This document shows positions 37,574 to 48,014 of a DNA stretch of 64,000 nucleotides, one piece after another. The stretch lies in assembly GCA_009760855.2 (NCBI GenBank), contig WPIO01000057.1, positions 1 to 64,000 of the forward strand. Reading direction: 5' to 3'. The first letter of the stretch is position 1. Each line of letters begins with the position of its first letter. This stretch comes from Cristatella mucedo. Taxonomy: Eukaryota; Bryozoa; Phylactolaemata; Cristatellidae. The position numbers and the translations under genes are program-made. The notes beneath the pieces are model-generated. The model did not search any database. It had not been told where the DNA came from and worked only from the letters and a program-made list of their open reading frames with translations.

Positions 37574-37948
37574 TTATCCCAAAGCGTATTTGATAGTGGC
37601 ACCTATCGCAAGCAAAATTGGAATTATTCGCTTGGATTCTTCGTTCTCTACAATCGGGAGTTTTCAGTTCTCAGTCAAATCAGAGCGTAATGGCAACACA
37701 ATATTCAAATATATTACCAAAGCAAAATCATTAACCTGATTGATCCAGAACTTCATCGATCAGCTGCTCAGTTTGTCCTGACACCTATTAAAAGGAGTTA
37801 GTTACAACAATGTCGCCGCTGTCACACATTTCATTCAAATAGAGCCCTAAATACTACTCTAAAGTGCTAACATACTTACTTCATTAATTTCAGCTGCAAA
37901 TGTAATGCACAAAAGGCACAAGACGATGGCTGCAGCGAGTAGCTTCAT
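37574..37948 (-). CDS. Small secreted peptide precursor, 3 exons (copy 1, intact)
   Basis: A 63-residue precursor is read without any break from three exons. Exon 1 (37880-37948, 69 bp) encodes a signal peptide, MKLLAAAIVLCLLC.., and ends at GTAAGT. Exon 2 (37736-37784, 49 bp) follows TTTAATAG and encodes the spacer with EQLIDEVLDQS. Exon 3 (37574-37647, 74 bp) follows GATTGTAG and encodes ENEESKR, then 17 codons (starting IIPILL, ending YALG) and TAA. Introns are 95 and 88 bp. Phases are 0 and 1, as in copies 2 and 3. ATTAAA (37417-37422, minus strand) is a possible poly(A) signal. The layout implies secretion, cleavage after Lys-Arg, and possibly C-terminal amidation from Gly. The mature part would be a short, hydrophobic, weakly cationic peptide, as in antimicrobial or regulatory peptides. 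That role is inference. AG lies just upstream of ATG, so a separate 5' UTR exon is likely. Confidence 0.7.
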
Positions 37949-37984
37949 TTATTCTAAAATAAATAGCATATATATTTGAAAAAT

Positions 37985-39065
37985 CAAGTGATAATGATGT
38001 GATTTATCACCGTCTGTAATGTGCAAAGCCATAAATACTACGTGCGTGTTACACAAGAGAGGTTGGCATTGAGCACTCACAGCCTTAGCAGCTTTCGGTA
38101 CGCATTCGGTAGCCAACAGACTTCGTCTCACACAGCTAAGAGAAAGTGGGAAGCATAGCAGAGTCAGGAAAGCAGTTGAGATAATGCATAGCATGGAAGT
38201 CGCTGCTCAAGGATCGCTAAAAATGACGAGCCATAGTCGGCAGCAGGAGAGTAGCTGCCGTTGCGAAAGAATTGTAAAAGCGAGTTCCACAGTCTAGGAC
38301 CTGCAGAGATAAAGTTTCAATGTCTAGCTGTCTTTAAGCACAGAATCGGAACAGCTAATTTACTGTGCATACGGTAACTGGGGGCAAGAGGAGGCTGAAA
38401 CTAGTGCAGCAGTTTAGCTAGCTACGAAGGAGCTAAGCCGTGTCGTGCCTTGGGGTAAGCTTAAGAACTTTGCTCAGTATCCGTTGATCTACCACCAGTC
38501 ATCCAAGCTCTTAGCAAAGGAGACGTTTTGTCAAAACTCTGGGACTAGAAAACTAGCGTTGCAAAAATTTTAAAAGCCTGCTGCAGTGGCCTAGTGACTT
38601 CTGTTGGTAGTCCAGGCAAAAGAGAATTACGACAATCAAACTGAGACCTAACAAATGAGCTAGTTATGTTTTTTTTGCAAGACAGTGTGAAAGACGGCTC
38701 TTAATCCTAGATAGGGATCAGACGTGATGGCTAACTGTAGAAGCAGTCATTCGAATGAAGCTTAAAAAATTTAGGCCGCTATCGCAAGCAACACCTAGAT
38801 ATCAAGCACATGTTGGTGGTCGTACGACAGCATCACCGATTAAGAAGAGCAAAGCATTTTATTTTAGCCACATGCTTAGGCTGTTCAATGACAAGCCGTT
38901 CGGTTTTATCACCATGCAGTTTCAAGAAGTTTTCCGACATGCAGGATCGAATTTCGGTAAGGTAAGCTGTCAGTTTACCAGGTGCTGAAGCAAATTCTGA
39001 CGGTTTGAATGAAACTGCAGCTGATTATCGCCAGCATAAAAGTGATATCCTATTCAACGAGCCTC
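37985..39065 (-). mobile_element. LINE-A copy, reverse transcriptase thumb to 3' UTR
   Basis: The minus strand covers the C-terminal coding region (compare 45255-45972) and part of the palm, up to about 39060. It parallels the copy at 40050-41765. Multiple stops and indels are present. It begins about 35 bp from exon 1 of the peptide precursor gene, so it lies just upstream of that gene. Confidence 0.8.
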
Positions 39066-40049
39066 AATCTTTTTTCCGAGAGTTTTTTAAGTGATATTAG
39101 TGTATTCCAAAAACTTTAGTGTTAAATAACTCGGAGACAATTTGAGTCTAGCATATTATGTTTCTGGGAATATAATTATTATTGTTGTACCTGGAGTTCA
39201 CACTGCATATAAAATGGACAAAATTGATACGGTTGTGACGCAAAAATCTGGAACTAGTCAACTGCTATTTCGAAACCATTTGAGTTTGCTTATCTATTCA
39301 AGAATACTTAACCTTTACTAAAAATTAGATTTTAGGAAACGTACGATTTACACCAACAAGATTACAAGTTATTCGAAGAGACCAAGCATTACTCTAAACT
39401 GCCCCATGTACAAGAGTTGTGTGAACCTAGAGTAATTATCCATATAAAGTCAGTCATGTTTTTCAAATTTGCTAAGCCGGTGGTATTAACTCTGTCAGTA
39501 CAGCTTCCAATTAACATTACAGCTAAGTTTCATGAAACATAGAATTGAGAGTGAGCATGTGGTCAGAAGCCTTAAGGAATATTGCTGGAATCTCGTTCTA
39601 TAAAGCTATGTCTAACATAGCAGTATGGGCACTGTAAAAACTTACTGATTTAGGTTTCCTGCTGAGCTTGACCTCCTCGGTGTAGCTTGTTACTCTTTCA
39701 GCTACACTTTACGCTTATATGAAAGACGGTTCAGCAATTATATGACGCATAATCACGTCCTGGGCTCGTGATCGTACACGTGGTATTTGAAATTCATATG
39801 AAAAGCCTGCCCACATAAATGTGGGCGACTAATACTAGTCAGAATCTCTCATAAGTTTAGCCTGACTCGACCATTCATACATTCCGGCCCAACTGTTAGG
39901 TCGTACAATTAATTCCGATGAACATCACTGGGTCTTAGTCCAAAAGGTAAGTTCGTTTGCGTCCACGACTAGGGCATGGGTTAAAGTCCTGCTTAGGACT
40001 AGCGGTTATTTCTCTTATTGCAAGCCTGATAATTCACTTTAGGGGATGC
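39066..40049. other. Intergenic stretch, possible SINE remnant
   Basis: Positions 39905-40020 hold a tRNA-like pattern (GTCCACGACTAGGGCATGG, then GTTAAAGTCCTGC as a damaged B box), too weak to assign. No gene is seen. Confidence 0.3.
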
Positions 40050-41765
40050 TGCCAATCTACACATGTAATGTATCTCCTTATGTAACTCCACAAGGTCATA
40101 AAGACAATGTGGGTATTACGAAGGATAGGTTTATGCATCCCACTCACAGCATAAGCGGCCTTCGGTATGCATTCGGTAGCCAACAGACTTGTTCTACCAT
40201 AACAAAGAGAAATTGGGAAGCATAGAAGAGTCAGGAGAGCAGTTGAGGTAGTGAGTAGCATGGAAGTAGCAGCTCAGGACCGCTGAAAAGGATGTGCCAT
40301 AGTCGGCAGTAAGAAAGCAGTCTTCGTTGCCTAAGAATTGTGGAAGCGAGCTCGGCAGTCTAGGACCGGCAGAGCTAAAGCTTCTGTCGCCAACGGTATT
40401 CAAGCGAAGGAATGGGACAGCTAATTTATTGTCCACACAGGACCTGAGGGCGCGATGAGGCTGAAACTGGTGCAGCAGTTCAGCTAGCTACGAAGGAGCC
40501 AAGCCGTGGCGGACCTTGTGGGTCAGTATAAAAACTTTGCTCTGTATCCGTTGCTCAACCGGCGACCATCCTAGCTGTTTTAGCTAAGGAGACACGTGCA
40601 CAAACTGCTGGGACTTGAAGTTTAGCCTTGCAGCCATATTTACAGTCAGCTGCAGTGGCCTAATAGCTTTGTTTGGCAGCCCAGCCAAAAGGAAATTCCA
40701 ATAATCAAGCCGAGACAGTACTAAAGAGCTAGTTAAATTTTTTTACAAGCCACTGTGGGAGACAGCTCCTAATCTTGGATAGGGATTGGATGTGATAGCA
40801 AACTGTAGAGGTAGTCTTCTGAATGACGCTTTTGAAATTGAGGCAGCTGTCAAACACGACACCTAAATTTCGAGCACTTGGTCATAGCCGCACAATAGCA
40901 TCACCTATTAGAACGGCAAAGCCTTTTCATCTAGCCACCAACATTGGATGTCTAATGAGCAGCAGTCCGGTTTTATCATCATTTGATTTCATGAATATTT
41001 CCGACATCCAGGATCGAATATAGGCAAGGCAAGCATTCAGTTTCTCAGTTGCCTCAGCAGATTCTGACGGTTTGAGTGACAAATACAACTGAGTATCGTC
41101 AGCTTGGAAGTGATATCCGATTCCATGGGCCTTAATCACTTTACCCAGAGGTTGTGTAAAATAGATTACCGTAAGGGACTGAGTACAGGCCCTTGAGGGA
41201 CTCCACAGCTTACCCTTCTCGTGTGTGAGACCTGACCTCCACGGATACGGATTAAACACGACCATACAAGTATGATTTAAACCACCCCAATGCTTCGTCT
41301 GCTAGACCGATCTTTGTTCTCAATCGTTCAAGCTGAACTTCGTGATCAATGGTGTCGAAGGCAGCAGACAGATTTAGCAGAGCTATGGCAGTGACATTCC
41401 CGTCATTGCCACGTTTAATGTTATTGTGAACACGGAGGAGTACAGTTTTAGTGGAGGGCTGTCTCTAGAACGCTGATTGAAATGTTTTTGAAAATTCATT
41501 ATTTTCAATGTGTCCAACCAGCTGCTTAGCAACACTTTTCAAGAATCTTTGATAAGAAAGAATGATGGGAAACTGGGCGATAGTTTGGTAGGACCTCTGT
41601 GTCTAATCTAGGCTTTTTAAGAATGGGTCTAACGATTGCCAATTTAAAGGACTTGAGGACGACCCCTTTTTCCAAAGAAGCATTACAAATCTTGGTTAGC
41701 CAGAGCTAATTTGTCCTGCCAGTGAAGACCACAGTGATGAAGGTATAGGGTATTCAGGAGACTAG
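40050..41765 (-). mobile_element. LINE-A, longest copy with reverse transcriptase palm
   Basis: On the minus strand, in order: [20 protein letters not shown] at about 41620, [19 protein letters not shown] (motif A) at 41345-41385, HFQADDTQLYLSL (motif C) at about 41085, NDDKTGLLLI, then the thumb and C-terminal region to the 3' UTR at about 40060. The order is that of a CR1/L2-type reverse transcriptase. Motif C reads QADD instead of YADD. The endonuclease domain and 5' part are missing and the frame is broken in many places. Confidence 0.88.
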
Positions 41766-41886
41766 CTCTCTTTGCTAGACCTTATTATGGCAGCCACATG
41801 GCATGCAGAAACAGGAAGAATTTCAAAAGAAGCCAAGAAATGGTACTTATATTGATGCGAAGCTGCAACCAGCTACAGGGACATAT

Positions 41887-42055
41887 TACGCCGTGATGGT
41901 CAACCAGAGTCGGGGGTTTGTTTTCACGATCCAGGTTCCAGTTGCTGGGATAATATCCTGCTGTGAGTGATTCTTTATCATTGCTGCAAGCTGTGGTGCT
42001 AGCCGTAAAAGCTCTTCTATCACTAATAAAAAAGGCTGTTAATCTAGCTAGTACT
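41887..42055 (+). mobile_element. SINE family S1 copy
   Basis: Starts GCCGTGATGGTCAACCAGAG. The B box is damaged (GGTTCCAGTTGC). The body GATTCTTTATCATTGCTGCA and the end GTTAATCTAGCTAGTAC match the other S1 copies. Confidence 0.65.
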
Positions 42056-42179
42056 TTTATTTAGTATTTTTACGTCATGTATACAATAGTTTTAAAGATG
42101 CCAGCCAAACTTACACGACAGGACACAGGATTGAAGTTTACCTTGCAGTTTATATGTTGTGGTGGTAAAAACACGCACT

Positions 42180-42345
42180 TCTCATACCGCCTTCAATGGG
42201 TGCTCTCCATATCGTCTACAGTCACTTGTCAATTGCAAAACCTCAAGTTCTTTGACGTCGATGCTAAGCGTGCAAGAATATCAGCACCGCCTATACTGCT
42301 CATTCCCCCATCCGACCAGTCCTGAATCAAGGGTGGATTGCTAAG
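42180..42345 (-). pseudogene. Possible relic of prepropeptide exon 3 and 3' UTR
   Basis: On the minus strand AGGCGGTGCTGATATTCTTG, then CACGCTTAG..GACGT..CAAAGAACTTGAG aligns with the end of exon 3 and the start of the 3' UTR of copy 1 (TCAAAGAACTTGAG identical). The dibasic site and acidic stretch are not preserved and no upstream exons are found. It is on the same strand as the other three copies. Confidence 0.2.
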
Positions 42346-43789
42346 CTGGTAACTAATAAGCCTGACAAATTAAAAGAAAACTAATTTCGGACCACTAAGG
42401 AAAGAAAACTTTCCGACAAGCACAATTTTGAGTAACTAGCAAACGGCTGATTCTAATTCATGAACATGTACTCACTACACCAAAACCTTCACCAACAGAC
42501 TGTTGGCCCTCTGTCTCTAAGTACAGCACCAGCACATACAGAGGCCGGTGCTATGCTTGGGGTAGAGTCACAATGATCTCTTGTAATGTTCATATTCAAC
42601 CATACTGGATGCTCATTGTTAAGTTATTTTAGGAAAGCTGTTTACAGGAATAGTGCAGTAAACCTTAACTGCTAAGGAATCGCTTCTTTTAAAGACTATA
42701 GTGAGTCGGTCTAAGTAGCTTAACTGCTAAGCTTTCATTTCTGTAAAAAAAATTCCAGCTATCAATATTGTAACGATTTCCAACCAAATAATTGTGATAG
42801 TTTACTAAAAAAGAATAAGCCAAGTATTAAATGAAAATGTAATGCATACATATTAGGTAGACACGTTCTGAAAGTTACTCTTTAAATATGGGGCACAAGT
42901 AATCGGAAGCTTTGTAAACACCTAGATTGGCGTATTGTGCCAGGTGAAAAAATATTTTGCCAAACGTAGGCGTATTTTATGCGACTGGATCCATGCAAAC
43001 TTAGCACAAACGGCATTCATTCTCAGAGAGACAACCTAACAGATCACAGAGGAATTGAGAGCTTTCTTTTTGAGTTAGCAAATTGCTTTTCAGCATCTAA
43101 ATGTAAAGGTGTAAACTTAGCTAGCAGTTAGGTTACCGAATAAACAATACTGCCAACCTTTTATTTGAAAATCATCCTAAAATCAATAAGACTATCAGTA
43201 AGAGTGAGCGTGCGATCAAATTTTCCAATGCAGTTTGCATTAGTTCTTTTTAGACCGACGTAAGGCAGACATGGCTTCAGAGATATTTGAGCGAGTTATT
43301 GTGTTAGGCAAGTCTTAGTTTAAAAGGTATTATCACAAGTCCTATTGAAAAACTCAAATAGTGAAATAAATACGTTATTAATTTAATTTGGAGTATCTTG
43401 CAAGCATTCGGGGGTAGGTCCACAAAAAATGGTCAATTTTTTTTAATTCGCGTATTAAAGATAAATTAGTTATAAATGCAAGCTCAAATTTTGGTGGTTG
43501 TCAGATGACTGAAACATGGTCAATAAAATTATTTTGTAAAACCTATTGAAACCGGAAGTCGTACATCGAGCTCAACAAAATAACTTTCTTTGACAAATAA
43601 CTGAGGCGGAACTGCGGTTTTCTGCTGAACTCTGCGAATATAAGCTACTCAGCCCTAAACCGACCCTCAAAAAATAACTGGAGAATGATAAAACGTAAAA
43701 ATTTCCCGGAAATGACACGCCCCTCGAGATCACACGTCCGACTGATAGTATAACAAGATCATAAAAGAGTAAACCCCCTATCGGCAGGG
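42346..43789. other. Intergenic stretch
   Basis: No gene or known repeat is recognised. A 95-codon minus-strand frame at 43572-43859 runs into the GC-rich block and has no domain. Confidence 0.35.
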
Positions 43790-44290
43790 TGCCTAGTCCT
43801 GCCTCAGCTTCCCCGCCCCGCCCATAGCAACCGGCGGTAAACGGCATTCCAAGGCCCACTCCTTATTTACTTGGCAGAAACCTGTTTACATTGGTATGTT
43901 TACATCGGATCACAAACCGGAAGTGACTGTCATTCGGCCAGTAGACGAACATTAGGGATAATGTATTGAGAATTTGCTGCTGCCGGGGCCACCGTAACTA
44001 AGGAGTGCATTATCACGGCACGGCATGAATCCTGGGACAGCTGATCCAGTTCCTGTAGCCGCCATAACGCACGAGGCGAGGGCCGCGAGTGGTACTTTGG
44101 TCGGCGGCCGGTCAGCGTGGTGACTTGGATGGAACTAGCGCGTCGTTTACTGGTAGCCAGTCTGAAAATTTTGATTCATTTCTATTCAATGAAATTTAGG
44201 TGATTTCAAGTTATCATTTATGTCGTTGGCGAATGTCGGTCAGCCGCCCGGCTGTAGCCTGTATTGCCGGCCTGAGGTATGAGACCTATC
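43790..44290. promoter_or_regulatory. GC- and CpG-rich block, possible host promoter/first exon
   Basis: The block is clearly richer in C+G and CpG than its surroundings (CCCCGCCCC at 43812, GGGCCGCGAG and GGTCGGCGGCCGG at about 44080-44110). On the minus strand an ATG at 44065 has a good context (GCGTTATGGCGGC) and starts a 37-codon frame, MAATGTGSAVPGFMPC. I see no convincing splice donor, so the exon call is weak. Confidence 0.25.
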
Positions 44291-45254
44291 GCGGATATGA
44301 TCCGCTTAGGCTGTATAAGGATCTTGTTAGGTTGACCTATTGCTAAGATCCATATTTATCTATTTATTTAATATTTTGAATGTTGAATAATATTGAATGT
44401 TCGTACGATGATAGCGTTTCCTAGTGCTGCCTCTTGGTTATAGCTTGGAGTTCTCAAGTTTATCTGCAAACGACAGTCCAATGCCTGCTGTCATTTATGT
44501 CATATCCTAAAAAAAAATGATCCGATAACCTTAAAACTTTGGAATATATGGTTGATTCTAGTTACAGAATCATTCCAGCCTTCTCGCATGCATATTGGAC
44601 CACGGTAGATTGACTTGTTTTGGTCAAAACAGGCTGTGATTGTCGTGCTCCTTTGTCATCCTTTCACTCACATGGCGTAAAAATGTCACATGTAGGCTAC
44701 TTGTGACCCAATCAACGTGAAATTTGAAGTACATGCTCCTAAGTATGTGTTTCGATGTTGTATGGTGACAAATAAAGTAACACTCTTGTTATTCCGTGTC
44801 ACCTGCATGCTTTAGCACCTTAAGTTTGCTTCTCTGAGTGCTGTAACAACAGTAGTACTTGGTACCTAGTACGTTGTACAACTTGGTCGATACTGGGCCT
44901 ATCTGTGTGAAACTTGGAATATAGATGGAGCTCACCTGTCCACACTCCCCACCTGGGCATGTGTGCATGATGGGTGTGTATGCATATAATGTGCCTGTCA
45001 CAAAGTGTCCGTGGGCTGTGTTCGTGATGACAGTCAACAGTTTGAGATGTCAATAAAAAAAAAATTAGTTTTTTGTGGGGGGAAGTGTCCCGTGGAATGT
45101 CTTGAATTTTTGAGTGGTTTGCTATATTTTTACAAAAACTTTTTTCTGACCTGAAAACTGAGGAGCTGCCTTTTACCAGCAGTGCTATACGTGACCTTGG
45201 ACTTTTAAAGGTCATCATGAGGTCAAAACATCAGGTATATTATATCAAACGATA
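44291..45254. other. Intergenic stretch
   Basis: No gene is supported. Two overlapping minus-strand frames of 82 and 132 codons (44789-45218) have no recognisable domain. Confidence 0.35.
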
Positions 45255-45972
45255 GATAATACTACCAGTGTTCTTCGTGCGAATTTAAAAAATTTAACTA
45301 GCTCTTTAGTTCTGTCTCGGCTTGATTGTTGTAATTCCCTCTTGGCTGGTCTACCAAAGAAAGCTATTATGCCACTACAGCTGACTATGAATATGGCTGC
45401 AAGGCTGGTCTTCAAGTCCCGGCGGTTTGAGCACGTGTCACCTTCGCTGGAAGAGCTAGGATGGTTGCCGGTTGAGCAAAGGATACAGAGCAAAGTTCTT
45501 ACGCTGACCCACAAGGCCCGCCACGGCTTGGCTCCTTCATACCTAGCTGAACTGCTGCATCAGTTCAATCCTGTTCGCGCCCTCAGGTCCTGTGTGGACA
45601 ATAAATTAGCTGTCCCATTCCTCCGCTTAAAGACAGTTGACGACAGAAGCTTTAGCTCTGCAGGTCCTAGACTGTGGAACTCGCTTCCACAATTCTTACG
45701 CAACGACATCTACTCTCCAACTGCCGACTATGGCACATCTTTTTCAGCGTTCCTGAACTGCTACTTCTATGCTACTCACTACCTCAACTGCTCTCCTAAC
45801 TCTGCTATACTTCCCACTTTCTCTTTGTTGCGTGAGACGAAGTCTGTTGGCTACCGAATGCGTACCGAAAGCCGCTTAGGCTGTGAGTGCGCTATACAAA
45901 ACTCTCCTGCGTAACACCCACATGGTCTTTATGACTTTGTGAAGTTACTGACGGAGATACATTACATTACAT
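45255..45972 (+). mobile_element. LINE-A 3' end, best-preserved coding region
   Basis: An uninterrupted frame (45342-45914) matches the C-terminal part of CR1/L2-type reverse transcriptases: ELGWLPVEQRIQSKVLTLTH, KARHGLAPSYLAELL, AVPFLRLKTV, FSSAGPRLWNSLPQFLRND. Upstream, LSRLDCCNSLLAGLP is readable from about 45310. The 3' UTR (CACCCACATGGTCTTTATGA) ends in GATACATTACATTAC at 45972, where viral sequence begins. It is the youngest-looking copy of family A here. Confidence 0.9.
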
Positions 45973-46012
45973 ATAGCTCTGCATTTCCTGAATACCTTAT
46001 ATCGTGGGCCTT

Positions 46013-47134
46013 CTAGCCCATGATGATCGGAATTTTCCCTTTTACGACATCGCCAAATTTTTCTCCAACCTCGGTTCCACCATCGGTTGTCAAAAAATTT
46101 CCCGATATCGTAAAAGGAAAAATTCTATCATTAGTAAATTCAATCTTTTTTAATATCACCGTATTCTAACTGCTTAACTAAACTTATTTCAATAACATCT
46201 AAAGGACTAGGTGTTCTAAATCCTGCGTAACTTAGAACAGGATAACTGAGGTCGAATGTTATTATTTTTTATAATTTTCTTCAATGATAGCAAGGTTTTT
46301 TATAGAATTACTTAATGTCAACATATAATCACCTTCAACACCTGAATAAGGTAAATTAAGTTAATTAGAAAGAAGAAAGTTTGGTGAGTAGAACCTATGA
46401 TAACAGTTAGTAATTAAATTGTCATATTCTTCAGACAACTTTTCCACTGTCATAGATGCTGTTGATGTAATAGTTCTATAAGGTATTCTAGTCATGTTAT
46501 CGTCTTTTAGAACAAATGAATTATTTTCTGCTGTTCTTCCATAAACATTATAATAAGTATCATCATTGACAATTTAAGTAGTATCATTATTTATTCTATT
46601 GATATCTCTTATTTTTAATGTTATCTTTGAGTATAGTGGCTTTTTTAAGTTAATGTCAGATAATTTTGCAAAGGTTGCGTCAGTAGTGTTGTTAGATAAG
46701 TTAATAACACTTTTTGTTCCTATTTGTCCTTCTAATATTAATGATTCATGGTTAAAAAGTCTATTAGTTCTTAAAAACTTTGAATAAGCTCTTTCTCTTG
46801 TGTATGAACAATCAGTGGTGTTATTAGCAGTTAATCTATTTACTTCTAGATTTCCCTCTATTACTTGACCACCTTCTGTTCCAACCTTCGTATCAAGATA
46901 CTGTTTTGTAGATAAATCTTTTTCATTCATTGGATAACTTATGTTTACATATTTTTTTGACCTAGCAGATAAATCTCCTCTTACAATGTCTTCCGAGTCT
47001 TTTCTAATATAATTATTATCTGAAAAGGTTTTACTTACAGTGTCTAAGTCACTAATAGTAGAACCAACATTTGCTATTCTATTGCTACCAAGATTTAGAG
47101 TTCGAGTCATTTCTAATAACCTTCTGCTAAGCAT
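46013..47134 (-). pseudogene. Fibre-like protein 1, broken
   Basis: The N-terminal part (from 47134) carries the fibre motif as LNLGSNRIANVGSTISDLD and ISYPMNEKDLSTKQYLDTK. Coding signal continues past the first in-frame TAA (46574-46576) through a second TAA (46361-46363). Two frame changes at six-A runs (about 46265-46270 and 46146-46151) follow, and it ends in IPIIMG and TAG at 46013. The NLGxPxxxxDAxxxxY repeat is known from phage tail fibres and some eukaryotic DNA viruses; a role in host attachment is inferred. It ends only 40 bp from the LINE at the left junction. An imperfect inverted repeat (46025-46052/46103-46129) lies in its 3' coding part. Confidence 0.6.
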
Positions 47135-47166
47135 TTTTTACGTTGTTGCTATATAAACAAAGATAT

Positions 47167-48007
47167 TTAATTCTGTATCAAATAAGTTTGAGCCAGATAT
47201 AAAAGTTGACGATTGAACAAGTTTTTATTCGCATCAAATACATACCCACCGTATAACTGATCTTGTAATGGAACTAATGTTTCTGGAAGAGGTTGTAGTA
47301 TACCTTTTTTCCGGGTGTATATTCATACAATGCTGTAACGACAAACAAACCTCTTGGGACGGTAGTATCAGCTAAAGTAGAGATCCAACGACCGTTAATT
47401 GTTTTCCCGTATAAAGATGTTGTTAAAGACCCATCTACTGTTGCTCTAAAACGTACTACACTAATATTTCCGTCTGATACTCTGTTTAGATAGCTAAAGT
47501 TTACACCATCATTAGGATTAACAGGATCTTTTTCTAAGAAGATAGAGTATCCATTCATATCTAAATTTCCATTAAGAGTTCCACCTGTTAGTTTAAGGAA
47601 GTTAGAGTCCATATACGATTTATTTGGAATATCATTATCAGAAGTAGGAGGCCCTACAACAGATACATTCCCATTTACGGTTAGTGTTCCATTAATAGTT
47701 CCGCCAGTCATTGATAATTTACTATCTGCATAGTCTTTAGTTGCAGCATCGCTAGGGTTTACAGGATTTGATAGTTCTATCAACTTATAATTTTTCATAT
47801 CGATATCTCCATCAGCATTAGTTCCTCTTGATACTTTTGTAACGAAATTGGTGTCTATATACTTTCTATTTACAGCATCTCCAAGATCAACAGGATCACC
47901 TAAATCCTTTATCAAATTTCCATTCATACTTAAACTACCTGTAAGTACATCACCACTTTTTTAATGTAATTTGTTATACCAATTCCTCTTCTTTTAGGTC
48001 TAAACAT
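47167..48007 (-). pseudogene. Fibre-like protein 2, two frame breaks
   Basis: The long middle frame (47274-47927) has three copies of the fibre motif: LIKDLGDPVDLGDAVNRKY, LIELSNPVNPSDAATKDY and a third around SIFLEKDPVNPNDGVNFSY. Between them are GGTxNGxLxxNG turns typical of trimeric beta-structured fibres. The likely start is the ATG at 48007 (MFRPKRRGIG), directly behind GTATAGAA. A six-A run near 47970 shifts the frame, and a second near 47305 shifts it again before a C-terminus ending at 47167. The start motif overlaps the stop of fibre 3. Function as an attachment fibre is inferred. Confidence 0.65.
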
Positions 48008-48014
48008 TTCTATA
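48005..48014 (-). promoter_or_regulatory. Start motif TATAGAAATG, fibre 2
   Basis: TATAGAA directly before ATG; the TAG is also the stop of fibre 3. Confidence 0.45.
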
